NCBI GenBank assembly: GCA_030710605.1
Contig: CP092870.1
Span: forward strand, 11,923,408 to 11,987,407
DNA length: 64,000 nt
Source of the DNA: Cordylochernes scorpioides
Lineage: Eukaryota; Arthropoda; Arachnida; Pseudoscorpiones; Chernetidae
Direction of reading: 5' to 3'
The notes beneath the pieces are model-generated. The model saw only the letters and a program-made list of their open reading frames with translations, was not told the origin of the DNA and did no database searches. Below, piece after piece: positions 29,870-39,792 of the stretch (within the stretch, counting starts at the first letter, position 1; the number at the start of each line of letters is the position of its first letter). Made by a program: the position numbers and the translations under genes.

Positions 29870-30890
29870 TTTAGAAGACATTGCATATAAATTCCAATAT
29901 AATCTCAGTTATTATTATTTTTAGAGATAGCTGAACGGAATACTTAATATTTCTTGTAATATTTCCATCCCTAGTTGGCGCGCTGTATGCCGTCATTCAA
30001 TATAACGATTAGTGAGCCTATTCAGTGTGGTGTATGCAGAAATGCTACCTACAAGGCCTCAAAATTTTGACAAATAGGCTTACTCTATACTATCTATTCC
30101 TTTTTAACACACAGATGTCTGTATAGAAACGGTGACTACCTTGAATTTAAGGTAAGAATTTGCCGATCCCACCAATAAGTAATTTAGAATCTAACACCTT
30201 TAAAGACGCTTTAAATTATTGGCCAATACATCACAACCGTGATCACTGAACCAATCAATATTATCTTCATTGATTACCGAACTACCTTTAATCCATGCCT
30301 ATATATGTACTAGACCTAGCTACTACCCCTCATCACAATTCAAAATAGTTCAAGTCAATACGACTAATTGTAATCTTTTGGTTTCCCATAAGAGCAGGTA
30401 TGACAATAATAACGTATTTATTTGATACTGATGTGAGTGAGCTAAGCCTTTCCAATTATATCGTTCAAGTGGCGAAACAAATTCAAAACACAAATAATTT
30501 AATGGTATCGTGCAAACCTGCCAACAAATTGTAACTGAACTGTCTTTGTTGAAAATCTCCAACATAGCGTAACTCATACACTTTGTTTGGTATCTGGTTA
30601 TGATATTTTCAGAGTTCTGCAGAGTTTCCTTCAAATACATAGCTGTATGAAAGATATCAGAAAGTATTTTCCTGATTATTTATGGTTGTTTGAATCTCTA
30701 TTATTAGTGTGGAAAACTGTTTCTTCATCAAAAGTAGTTTTACAACACTAATATTAAAGGTCATCGAACAAAAACAATAGAAAAACTTCATGACACTGAA
30801 ATCTCGTAACCAAATACTCCAACCAAATTTTACCGCCATCCAATCATCAAGACGATCTTCGAACCAAATAACCAATGGAATAGAGAAGAT
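29870..30890. other. Unassigned
   Basis: Minus-strand open frames at 30350-30640 and 30657-30923 are AT-rich and not recognised. No element found. Confidence 0.4.
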
Positions 30891-30899
30891 TCCTTGCAG

Positions 30900-31223
30900 G
30901 TACACCAACATCAGCATACACAATGCCCTACGTCACTCCTGGTTGACAATTACGTTGAATTCAATCCAAATAACGCAGGCAATGTCACTTCCATACCTTC
31001 CATACTTCCACTTCCATACTTCCATGTCTGTATGGAAACTAAGGGTCATAGAAGATGTTCACCAAGACATCCAACTGTCACTCGGAATGACCAGAACGTG
31101 AGTTCCCTGCAACCAGGGAGAACCTACCTTCCTGGGCAAGGACGGGAGACAACATTCCTGAGAGCATACAGTTCTGTAACACCATACCGACCACATGAGA
31201 TTTTAAAGGGCATTAGACAATAA
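30900..31223 (+). CDS. Candidate terminal exon, unknown protein
   Basis: Acceptor GATTCCTTGCAG, then an open frame beginning VHQHQHTQCPTSLLVDNYV and containing three Cys, ending at a stop (31221-31223) next to an AATAAA. Composition is closer to coding than its surroundings. No family recognised; it could be a decayed element. Confidence 0.25.
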   Translation, partial: VHQHQHTQCPTSLLVDNYVEFNPNNAGNVTSIPSILPLPYFHVCMETKGHRRCSPRHPTVTRNDQNVSSLQPGRTYLPGQGRETTFLRAYSSVTPYRPHEILKGIRQ

Positions 31224-31345
31224 AACAAAATTCAATAAATGCAGTATTCAACAATACAGTATTCAATAAATGAGGTATTCAACAAAGCACAGTATACAAT
31301 AAATGCAGTATTCAATAAATGCGGTACTCAATAAAAATTAGTCTT
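31224..31345. repeat. Short tandem CAGTATTCAATAAATG repeat
   Basis: Five to six irregular copies of about 15-16 bp, most containing AATAAA, directly after the candidate exon. Confidence 0.7.
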
Positions 31346-31691
31346 CTTTTAGAGCGATGATCTAAGCAATTTTATTATTGATATTGTTCTTGAGGATGGA
31401 AGTTTCCAAAGATTTGGAGAGGTTTGGTTCTTCTTGTTTTTCACCAATTGCAGAGATTCTTCAAACGTATTAAAAAGAGGTGAGCAGAGTGCGCTCTGTA
31501 GTGTTTTCTCTGCACCCAAGTGAGGAAGTATTGATTAATTCAAGTTGGAGGCTTCATAAATCTTTTTGTGAAAGTTTATTGTCCTTTGGTAGCCCTTTTT
31601 AAAAAGATAGAAACTTATTGGGGAAGTAATCTGTCGATCTATTCTCCAGTTTCTTGAAAATGAAGATACTTCGGCCAGTAAATCTTTTTAT

Positions 31692-31733
31692 TACCTCGAC
31701 GTTTCGACAAAAATCTTTTGTCCTCGTCAGGAG
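31692..31733 (-). other. Hammerhead-like motif, left arm
   Basis: Minus strand CTGACGA, hairpin GGACAAAAGATTTTTGTC, then GAAACGTCGAGG. CTGACGA and GAAAC are exactly the invariant core blocks of hammerhead ribozymes. Confidence 0.5.
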
Positions 31734-31819
31734 CAAACAAAAATTAAACATTCAGCAAGGCGTTAAAAATCTTTCTAAAGTTTTTTTTAACGCCTTGCTG
31801 AATGTTTAATTTTTGTTTG

Positions 31820-31860
31820 CTCCTGACGAGGACAAAAATTTTTGTCGAAACGTCGAGGTA
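31820..31860 (+). other. Hammerhead-like motif, right arm
   Basis: CTGACGA (31823-31829), GGACAAAAATTTTTGTC hairpin, GAAAC (31847-31851), then GTCGAGG and AATAAA. One unpaired G separates CTGACGA from the hairpin; stem III and the cleavage site are not established. Confidence 0.5.
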
Positions 31861-32055
31861 ATAAAAATATTTACTGGCCGAAGTATCTTCATTTTCAAGA
31901 AATATGAATGCCGACCAGGCAGCCTCAATATTTACGATATTCTCCAGTGTATAGATACATAAGGAAAAACGTCCTATTGACACGATCGACAAAAGACAAT
32001 ACTTCACTAATAAGCTTTCTATCTTTCTCAACCTGCAACCCCAAACTACATCATT

Positions 32056-32175
32056 GAGTGTATTGACTCATCCATTGATGAGATCTATTCATCCCCAGCA
32101 GATACCATCATAAAGCTCTACAAGCTTGATACCCTGATATGATTGAATGGAGATAAGAAAAAATAATAAGAAGAC
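32056..32175 (+). mobile_element. LINE 3' tail, copy 2
   Basis: CATCATAAAGCTCTACAAGC then GATACCCTGATATGATTGAA and TGGAGATAAGAAAAAATAAT. The same tail as at 48130-48200 (+) and 12121-12180 (minus). Confidence 0.6.
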
Positions 32176-33785
32176 TTTATTTCTTCTTTTGAAAAGGGGC
32201 GACAGTGGGTTGCAGAAAACGTCAAAAGGACAAAACAATTATACAAAAAGGTTGATGAAGTTTCAAAATTGAATTAATATACCAGAAAGATTGTAATAAA
32301 TGAGTGGCTAAAGGTGTTTTTTAATGATGAAGAGATTGGGTAAAGCAAGAGTTGGTGGAATCCCCTGGCATGGTCACGTTGCCAGGTTGTCCAGGAGATT
32401 GATTGTCGGAGGAACCAATGGACACAGAATCCAGAAACCAACGAGTGCGACTCGATGATGCCATGTGTTAGAAAACTCAAGTAAGCACTTCTCATATCAA
32501 ACCTGAGTCTTCAAATCTTGAAGACGAATTAATTGATCCCTCGACTTTTCTTTTGTGGGAAGTTGGGGTCGAAAGTTCCTCTATGTCGAAAAATTTCGAA
32601 TTGTGTTTCCTTTAATTTGATACCCAGAGGAAAACTTACTTTGTGTAAATATTTATTTCAGAATCTACGAGCCTGTGTTTCAAAAATTGAGAATAACAAA
32701 CAAGTTATCAAGAACGCATTTTGGGCCTAGAGAAGGGGAAATCGTGTATTCAATTTAAATTTTCCCCTCTCCTTCGAGCCTGGTCTCGAAAGAAATTCTA
32801 CTTCTCACCTAAGACAATGGTCAAATCTGAATATTCTTCTAGGTTGAACGTCAATAGGTGATGCTTTTAGAACGCGTTTGTGTAAAATTTTCTGTCTTTC
32901 AATTACCATTATCAGTTACCAGCTACTGGCCATCATTTGAAATTCTCTTACAAGAATTGGCCAAAACGCTTTCAGACTCTTTCAGAAGGCCGAGATCGCT
33001 AAGTGAGTAGAAAAGACGTTACTGAAAGATTTTCACGTTGAGCAAATGTTATCGCTTGCATAAAGAGCCGGTATAGATGAATAATCAGCGGGAATTTTGG
33101 AGTTGGAAGCTCTAGGCTTAAGTTCCTTTGTAAATCCTATATACAGGTAGCTTCTTGAAATTCTCTTCGATATTATGTTTCGATACTTTCCAGTATTATT
33201 GGTGGTAGATATAGAATTCAACATACCAAAATGACAAGAGGGGAATCCATGATTCTATAGCCATCAACAATAGACTGATTGTTTCTCCATCATTACCGAC
33301 TGACCATGGTTCGGTCTGTTTACGCCAACTCTCTCGAAGGATTTGTTCCCTAATTCCCTGTGTATGAACATGATTAGAACAAATTATATGCTGCTTCCTG
33401 GAGAACTCTACCAGCTATAATCATAACAGCAGAATTCAAGATTAGAGGAATAGTTAGAAGCACAGCCATTGTAGAATTGTACTAAAATAGAAGCGTTGAA
33501 AATGTTTGAAGTATCCTGTGGACGAGACGCTTCATTACGCAATATGGTAGATAGTTCCTCCATTAAAACTGCTCAGAATCATTGAATATTTTCTTAGATA
33601 TCCTGTACCGTTGGAATTTATGATAACTTATGTTATCTACGCTTGATCTTTATAATTTATTCTTTATTTTATACGAATTCTAATACACGCGGATTATGGC
33701 TAGTGTACTTGCTAGCTTTTTAATCAACAAGTCGTTGTATTTATTAAAGGTGCAGTTTCGAGAGATTATCAAACTTTCTTGATTC
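32176..33785. other. Unassigned AT-rich DNA
   Basis: No exon, RNA or element recognised on either strand. Confidence 0.45.
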
Positions 33786-33790
33786 AACTA

Positions 33791-33945
33791 CAGTCGAATT
33801 TGGATAATTAGAAGCCAAAGGGACCAAAAAAAGTTCAAATTATCCAAAAATTCGAATTAAAAACAGAAATTATATTTATAGGAAATTCTAAGAACCAAGA
33901 TAAATATTTTAATTGAAGACGTTAGAATTATCCAAGTTCTACTTG
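33791..33945. mobile_element. pogo-like miniature element
   Basis: TA-flanked; ends CAGTCGAATTTGGATAATTA and (inverse) CAAGTAGAACTTGGATAATT. Confidence 0.6.
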
Positions 33946-34048
33946 TACTATAATGTATAATCCTCTGCATCAATATTAAGTTGAAAACATCAGACTACCA
34001 AAGATATATTTATTTTAAAAATATTTTTACGTATTAATAAAAGCACAT

Positions 34049-34081
34049 TCTAGAATGGAGAGAGAATGTTCTAGAACGTTC
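34049..34081. promoter_or_regulatory. Heat-shock element cluster, upstream
   Basis: TTCTAGAA at 34049 and GAATGTTCTAGAACGTTC at 34064-34081: four alternating GAA/TTC blocks at exact 5 bp steps, the consensus binding array for heat-shock factor trimers. Confidence 0.65.
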
Positions 34082-34112
34082 AGTAATAATGAAGAAAAAG
34101 CGGAAGACAACT

Positions 34113-34214
34113 GATTGGCCAATCTAAAGCGATTACGCAAGGCTTGCCGCTGGCGGCTTTCCGAGTGGCTAACCAACCATGACCGTTCTGGAAAGATCTA
34201 CTCCGGTATATATA
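34113..34214 (+). promoter_or_regulatory. CCAAT palindrome and TATA box
   Basis: GATTGGCCAATC (34113-34124) and GGTATATATAGGG (TATA at 34207-34214) follow the heat-shock elements in the order known from Hsp70-type promoters. A transcript would begin near 34240. A second heat-shock element, GAAGATTCTAGAAGGTTC, sits at 34332-34349, and a donor TTG|GTGAGT at 34396. No heat-shock protein coding sequence follows. Confidence 0.5.
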
Positions 34215-34562
34215 GGGATGAGGAACTCGTGCAAGAGGGAGAAGAACGAATCTACGTGGTGGACACCAAGCAAACGCTGCTGTCTCAAGAGGTCGGACTG
34301 CTGCTTACCGCCGACGCCGGTGTACTTCCTGGAAGATTCTAGAAGGTTCTACGAACTTCTGTTCTGCTTCTGCTTTCCCTCACCGTGCTGCAGTTGGTGA
34401 GTTTGTAACTGCTGTTTTCTTTATTGTTGTTTTATTTTTGCACTCTTCTGTAATTATTTTATCGATTAGGCTTAAATAAAGTCCTAAAGATCCTTTGTAC
34501 TCACGGAAGTTATTATTTGTCAACCAACAACGCAACAATATTTTATTTTACAAATCTTCATC

Positions 34563-34605
34563 TTTCGGGCACTAGGGTCTTTCTACAGGAGAAAATCCTT
34601 GGAAG
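34563..34605 (-). other. Ribozyme-like motif, decayed
   Basis: Minus strand CTGTAGA, then AAGACCCTAGTGCCC, then GAAAGATGAAG and AATAAA. Same module order as at 9605 and 36335. Confidence 0.35.
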
Positions 34606-35069
34606 CCTGAGGCTTTCAACTTGATGGTAAACAACAAACAACAAAATGGATTTCTTCATTTTTCAATAGAAGGTTGGCACTGGTGACTTGTTAAGCATTC
34701 TTCAAACTTCTAATACATTAGGTAGCTGAAACAATTTTAGCAATATATAATGTTTGTGCTGGAATTCAGGGCAAATATATACACAATTAATGAACATATT
34801 TACATGAGTGTGTATTATACGCTTGCTATTTAAGCGTCATCATTTCTAAACATCCAAATGGTGCCTAGAGAAGTATATAAAACAAGTTACTACACTCGTT
34901 AGCTGTAGCTGTCTGTTAGAGTCAACTTTACGACGGTTTGAAGGGTTTATTACTGATTGTTCAGGCTTTCTAATTATTGCCATATTACTCATAAATTAAT
35001 TAATAATTAACTGTAAGTATCTCTCTCTCTCTCTCTCTCATTAAATAAATAAATAAGATAATAGTTCTA

Positions 35070-35377
35070 AAAAGACAAAGGTCGCCTCTCCTGTCAAAAT
35101 AGATGTTAAAGCTAAACGCCATCTATTGACTGTCGCCGCAAACTAGCGGCCTAGGGTCGGTGACAAAGCCACAACCCCTGCTTTGGCTAACTGAAAAGCG
35201 TCTACCTAGAGATCATTGTCTCGAAACCATGGTCTCTAGTTGGACGCTTTTCAGTTTTCCAAAGCTGGTGTTGTGGCTTTGTCACCGACCTGAGGCCGCT
35301 AGTTTGCGGCGACGGTCAATAGATGGCGTCTAGCTTTAACGTCTATTTTGACGGGAGAGGCGAACTTTGTCTTTTTT
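35070..35377. repeat. Long palindrome, about 300 bp
   Basis: Arms AAAGACAAAGGTCGCCTCTC...CCACAACC and inverse, around 35225. A third, single arm lies at 36512-36680, and a short end at 36845-36890. The arms are GC-rich (ACTAGCGGCCT). Confidence 0.9.
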
Positions 35378-35583
35378 ATTTCAATATCCTCCCGGCAAAA
35401 TTACCCTCTATAAGATACGAATTGTTAATTTTTTTAAATTTCTGTATAACTTTATTAACAGTTTTGCTTATTATCATCTCTATTTTAAATTTATCTTATT
35501 TGAATATTTCAAAGCCGACATCCCCCCCCCCCCCCCAAAAAAAAAAATATGTTTGAAGCTGTACCTGTATCAATTATATGCAG

Positions 35584-35725
35584 GTATATGCAAAATTGGT
35601 CATCTCTCACATCCACTTGATGGCAGTGAAGAAGACCCATTCGATCCAACGGAGTTTCCTTGCGAGTCAGAAGGTATTTATGTGAATATAGCCCATATAG
35701 AAGACATTTATCATTTGGGACTGAT
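35584..35725 (+). CDS. Candidate exon, peritrophin-like remnant
   Basis: After a possible acceptor ATTATATGCAG the frame reads GICKIGHLSHPLDGSEEDPF and FPCESEGIYVNIAHIEDIY. The form 'FPC-e-eGiyvn...Y' recalls chitin-binding (peritrophin-A) domains, but the expected later Cys residues are missing. Possibly a pseudo-exon. Confidence 0.2.
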
Positions 35726-36269
35726 AATTTTTATATATCTACATAAAAGCAAAAATATAAAGTTCAAAAAAGCTAAAGAGGATGATATATGGTGAAGTAT
35801 TATAGCCCAGAATTTCTCAATAACTATCAAGAATTAGCGTCTTACTACATCCACTATTGTATTAACTCTTATGTGTCCCAAAAAATAGTAACAAACATCT
35901 TTATGGAAAGAGTAAAAATGTTCTAATATATTTGTAGAATGGTTGCGTGATGTTGTTGGTGTGGCTTGTGAAAAGGCCGCTGATAAAATTATAATTAAAA
36001 TTAATTTTATTTAAAGCCAGAAATATATAAAGAGAAAAGAAGTAATGGTTGTTGTAACGGCCGTTGGGATCAAGCCTTCTTGTTTACCGCGTTAGTGGTC
36101 AGAGTCTGCGATGCTCGCGCATGCGTAGTCAGGTTGACGCTCGCGGTTGCCGAGGCCGTCACACTGCCCGTATGTGTAGTGGAGCTTTGTCCCAGTTCGC
36201 GCTCGCTGAAGCAAAGTGTGGTCGCCACATATATATATTCTATAAAATACTCCCTTGCATCAATATAGA

Positions 36270-36480
36270 GTGAAATTAATCATTCCTCCAGGGAAAATTG
36301 TCTTTTCAAAACATTTTTATTGTTCTCTAGCTTTCGGACGTCCTTTTACAGGAGAAAACCTGGTATATAGTCATTATACCATGTTTTCTCCTGTAGGTGG
36401 TCGTCCGTGCCCGAAAGCTAGAGAACAATAAAAATGTTTTGAAAAGACACTATTCCCTGGAGGAATGATTAATTTCACTC
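36270..36480. repeat. Palindrome with paired ribozyme-like motifs
   Basis: Arms AGTGAAATTAATCATTCCTC...CAGGAGAAAACCTGG and inverse. Minus strand of the left arm: CTGTAAAAGGACGTCC-GAAAGCTAGAG; right arm: CTGTAGGTGGTCGTCC...CGAAAGCTAGAG; each then AATAAAAATG. Confidence 0.9.
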
Positions 36481-36511
36481 AATATGCATATATGGAAATT
36501 TTTCTGGGAGG

Positions 36512-36680
36512 ATATTGATCTACAAAGACAAAGGTCGCCTCTTCTGTCAAAATAGACGTCAAAGCTGACGCCATTTATTGACCGTCGCTGCAAACTAGCG
36601 GCCTCGGGTCGGTGACAAAGCCACAACACCGGCTTTTGCAAACTGATAAGCGTCCACCTAGAGACCATGGTTTCGCGCTA
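36512..36680 (+). repeat. Single arm of the 35 kb palindrome family
   Basis: AAAGACAAAGGTCGCCTCTT to CCTAGAGACCATGG, matching 35070-35215. Confidence 0.8.
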
Positions 36681-36901
36681 ATGACCCTCGTCAGTCTAGG
36701 ACAGACTTTATTCCATGAGATCCACAAGGGTTCTAATATAATTTTCACAATCTACCAAAGAGGTGTTTAGCTGGCAAAATGGCTAGGCCAAATCTATGGC
36801 TAAAATATAGATGGAAATTTTGCCGAGAGGAAATTGATCTATAAAAGGCTCCTCTCCCGTTGACGTTTATTTTGACGGAAGAGACGCCCTATGATTATAT
36901 A

Positions 36902-37571
36902 TCTATATATATAAAAATGGATGTTTGTTGGTTGGTCCGTTGGTCCGTCCGTGAGTGATAATCTTCTACATCGCTCAACCAATCGTGATGAAACTTTGGG
37001 AAGATGTTTAGTATACTACAGGGATGGTTTCTGGCTAATTACTCTTTAGAAATAACCTTTCGTTGCATTTTTATTTACAATAAAACGTAAATTCACTCGC
37101 AATCAGTGCCCTCAAGCGTCGACGGCGGGGCGCGACGATTGGCTGCCGCCGTGCACGTGACCTCCCTGTGCGGCGGAAATGGCGGGCGGTCACGTGGGCC
37201 CTCGGGACAGCCATGCGCGCACAGGGAAGTCGCGTGAACGCCGGGAGCCGACGGGCCCCACCGCCGCCGTGCTATTTATATATATATATTATTTATATAA
37301 TTGTAACGAATAGTATTAATAAAAACATTGAATAAAAACATTTAATCGGGTAATCAATGATTACAATGAAGGGCTATATTGTCTATATATATAAAAATCA
37401 CTTTCAAATTTTAACGTGACGTTCCATTCTCAATCCCGTAGGGCTTTAGATCGGCTAAAACATTTTTATCTTTATAAGTGAATATTAACTTTACTGTACT
37501 GAATAGTTTAGTATAATGTTAATTCAGCATATTACAATTTAGCCACTGCAACGCGTGGCCGGGTTCGCTAG
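36902..37571 (+). mobile_element. Non-autonomous Helitron-like element
   Basis: Starts at TCTATATATATAAAAATGGA after an A, a common Helitron 5' form, and ends GCGTGGCCGGGTTCGCTAG before T, the CTRR|T rule. It contains a GC-rich block (37125-37265, GCGCGACG..GGCGGGCGG) and a second TCTATATATATAAAAATCAC at 37384, so two nested or fused copies are possible. No coding capacity. Confidence 0.5.
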
Positions 37572-37574
37572 TAA

Positions 37575-39300
37575 ATTATAAATAAAAGGCAATCCGTTGA
37601 GGGAAGAGTTGATTCTATACCACAACCACATACAATACAAGTTTTCGGAGTAACAGCCATTCGACAGGTACAATTACGATATTAAACCTTGATAATTATA
37701 ACATTTAATATTTAAAATGGTGTTCTATTGCCTGAAAAAAATACAAATTCATCTTTATATTATTCCCTAGTAAAGTTTAACAACTTATGGTGTCCTGGGC
37801 TGTCGTGTGAAAAATATTGTAACAAAGGATTTATTAATTTTATTATTTCTATTAACAGAGTGATCATTTTTATGTTTATATTTTACTACTCTGTAAATTT
37901 CCCTCGTGGCTTATCTTTTGTTTACCATTCATAGTTTGTCCTTGCCTGAAATAAATACTGTCTTATCCCGAAGTTTGTCTTCCCTAATTTTCCACGTGGC
38001 AATATTGTCAATAGTTCCCTTGGCACACAACCTTCAGTCTGAAGTTCTAGCATCATTATAACATGGGTTCGGGTCCTGGTCGTGCTATATTTAGGAATTT
38101 AATTTTTGAATGAATGAATTGGACGGGTATGTGTATGTTTTAAGACTATTACTGCTACTAAAAGTACTAAGAAATCTAGTTTTGTTCTGTCGAATAACCT
38201 GGAGAGTCAGTTCATGTTTTTTTAAAATTATATGTGGATGAACCCACAATTGGACAGAATCTATAAAGGAAGATCCAAAAACAGTTTGTTGAGAAGTGTG
38301 TGTTTTCTCTCTTATTAATATATATAAAATATAATTTGAGAGACAGAGAGAAATAGAGAGAGAGAAAGAATTCGAAAATTATTGTTGCCAATAGATAGCT
38401 ATCTGTGCGATCTCATGCATTTTAACTATTAGAAGATTCGCATTTTAACCTATTATTTTTTAATCCCATTTCTTTATAGGTTCTTCTTTTCTACTAATTT
38501 GGTTTATAAAATAAAGAGGTCACGCGTTAAATTTTGCGAAAGTTGAAATTTTGACAAAATCTAGTAGATGAGCGTTGTAGATTTGGAGTCAAGCTGTTTA
38601 CTTCAACTCCATCATTCCATCTCACTAGATCATTCGAAGCTTTGATGCCTTTAGTGGCAAATCAAAATGAAAGAAAAAAAAAAGATGAAGGTTAATTTGA
38701 GTTGACAATTCAATGAAATAATTCCTTGTACCAATATCTTTCGGGAATGAAAGCTAGGGATTGAAAAGGTTCTTGAAAAGATACTTTTCCCTGGAGGCCT
38801 GATATTTTTGCTCAAAGATAAATGTAATTAAAAAACTGGATATCTCGCAGAAGTAACTGAATAATTGCCAAACCTTTTTTTTATCACTCCTTGAACTGAT
38901 AGATTAGAAAAGGCAACGGTTTCGATATCTCAAATGTCAGCAGGGTGGACTTTATCTGCGCTGCTTTATCGACTCTAGCTTCTCAGTACTGGTGGAGATA
39001 CAGCACTAAGGTGCTGGGTGTGTGTCTGGAGAATTATCTTATATGTGTTATATTATGAGCTCAATTGTCATAATTAGGTTTTCTTGTATATAAATTTCAT
39101 TATCAATATTGATTGTGATTAGCTTTTACTTTTATATCTTCATTTGCAGACAATCTGTGGTAAATCCAGGTATAATAAATTTATTTTCCTCCAATTTACC
39201 CAGATTAATCTATTTATTAGCTTGATTGTCTTAATTAAGTTTTACTGTATATAAATTTCTTATTACCATTAAGGTATTATTACTGTTTCTCCTGCATATA
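37575..39300. other. Unassigned AT-rich DNA
   Basis: Includes a GAGAGA tract (38340-38370) and a decayed TTTCGGGAATGAAAGCTAGGG module near 38735-38800. No gene recognised. Confidence 0.45.
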
Positions 39301-39310
39301 TATCCTACAT

Positions 39311-39372
39311 TTCTGCTTGGAAAATCTGTATAAGACTTAAAGGTCTTAATAAAGCTTTTTGTTGTTGTTTTA
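39311..39372 (+). mobile_element. LINE 3' tail with (TTG)n
   Basis: AAAATCTGTATAAGACTTAA, GGTCTTAATAAAGCTTTT, then (GTT)n. Same form as the tails at 45600-45664 and 53030-53100. Confidence 0.5.
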
Positions 39373-39500
39373 TATAAATATAGTTTTGTGTTTATTATGT
39401 ATAGGTTTTCAAAAGTTATATGATAATGCTAAACGATTGTAGAAATGGGAAACAGTTCATATTGATCCAAGAAGAGCTGTTAGATTCAATAACGAACTAC

Positions 39501-39708
39501 GCTCATGGACAAAACTTGATGAAATGGAAAGCCTTTTCTGTCGCAGGAAATCTGGTTTTAGAAGGAAACTGAAGCAATTTTGTTCCCACTTGGTTATCTC
39601 GTGTGTCTTCAATAAAGGTCACTGTGTATCAGATACCATTCCGAGTTATTATCTGAATCTCGATATACATGATAAAGGGTATAATTTCCTTACGTTTTGT
39701 CCATGAGT
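39501..39708. mobile_element. Tc1-like MITE (CTCATGGACAAAACTT family), copy 2
   Basis: Ends GCTCATGGACAAAACTT and ACGTTTTGTCCATGAG are inverted repeats. The interior matches 11811-12022. Confidence 0.75.
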
Positions 39709-39792
39709 GAATTTATTCATTTGCTCCACGGATTTAAGTCTTTTGACAGCCCTTGATGGTTTGTTGAGATACAACTTGGCCTAATGTAAATA

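Larger units (their letters stand above)
31651..31900. repeat. Long near-perfect palindrome with hammerhead-like cores
   Basis: Arms of about 120 bp (TTCTTGAAAATGAAGATACT ... GCAAGGCGTTAAAA and inverse) around 31775. Flanked on the right by ATATGAATGCCGACCAGGCA, which also follows the related copies at 48842-49007 and 50755-50840. Confidence 0.9.
34030..34545 (+). other. Orphan inducible promoter block or solo LTR
   Basis: GC-rich island with heat-shock elements, CCAAT, TATA, a 5'UTR-like purine-rich segment, a splice donor, and AATAAA at about 34475 followed by GTCAACCAACAACGCAACA. Promoter and poly-A signal within 500 bp fit a solo LTR (U3-R-U5 with CAACA end), but no matching TGTTG start was found. 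The small open frame 34115-34342 overlaps the promoter and is not supported as coding. Confidence 0.4.
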
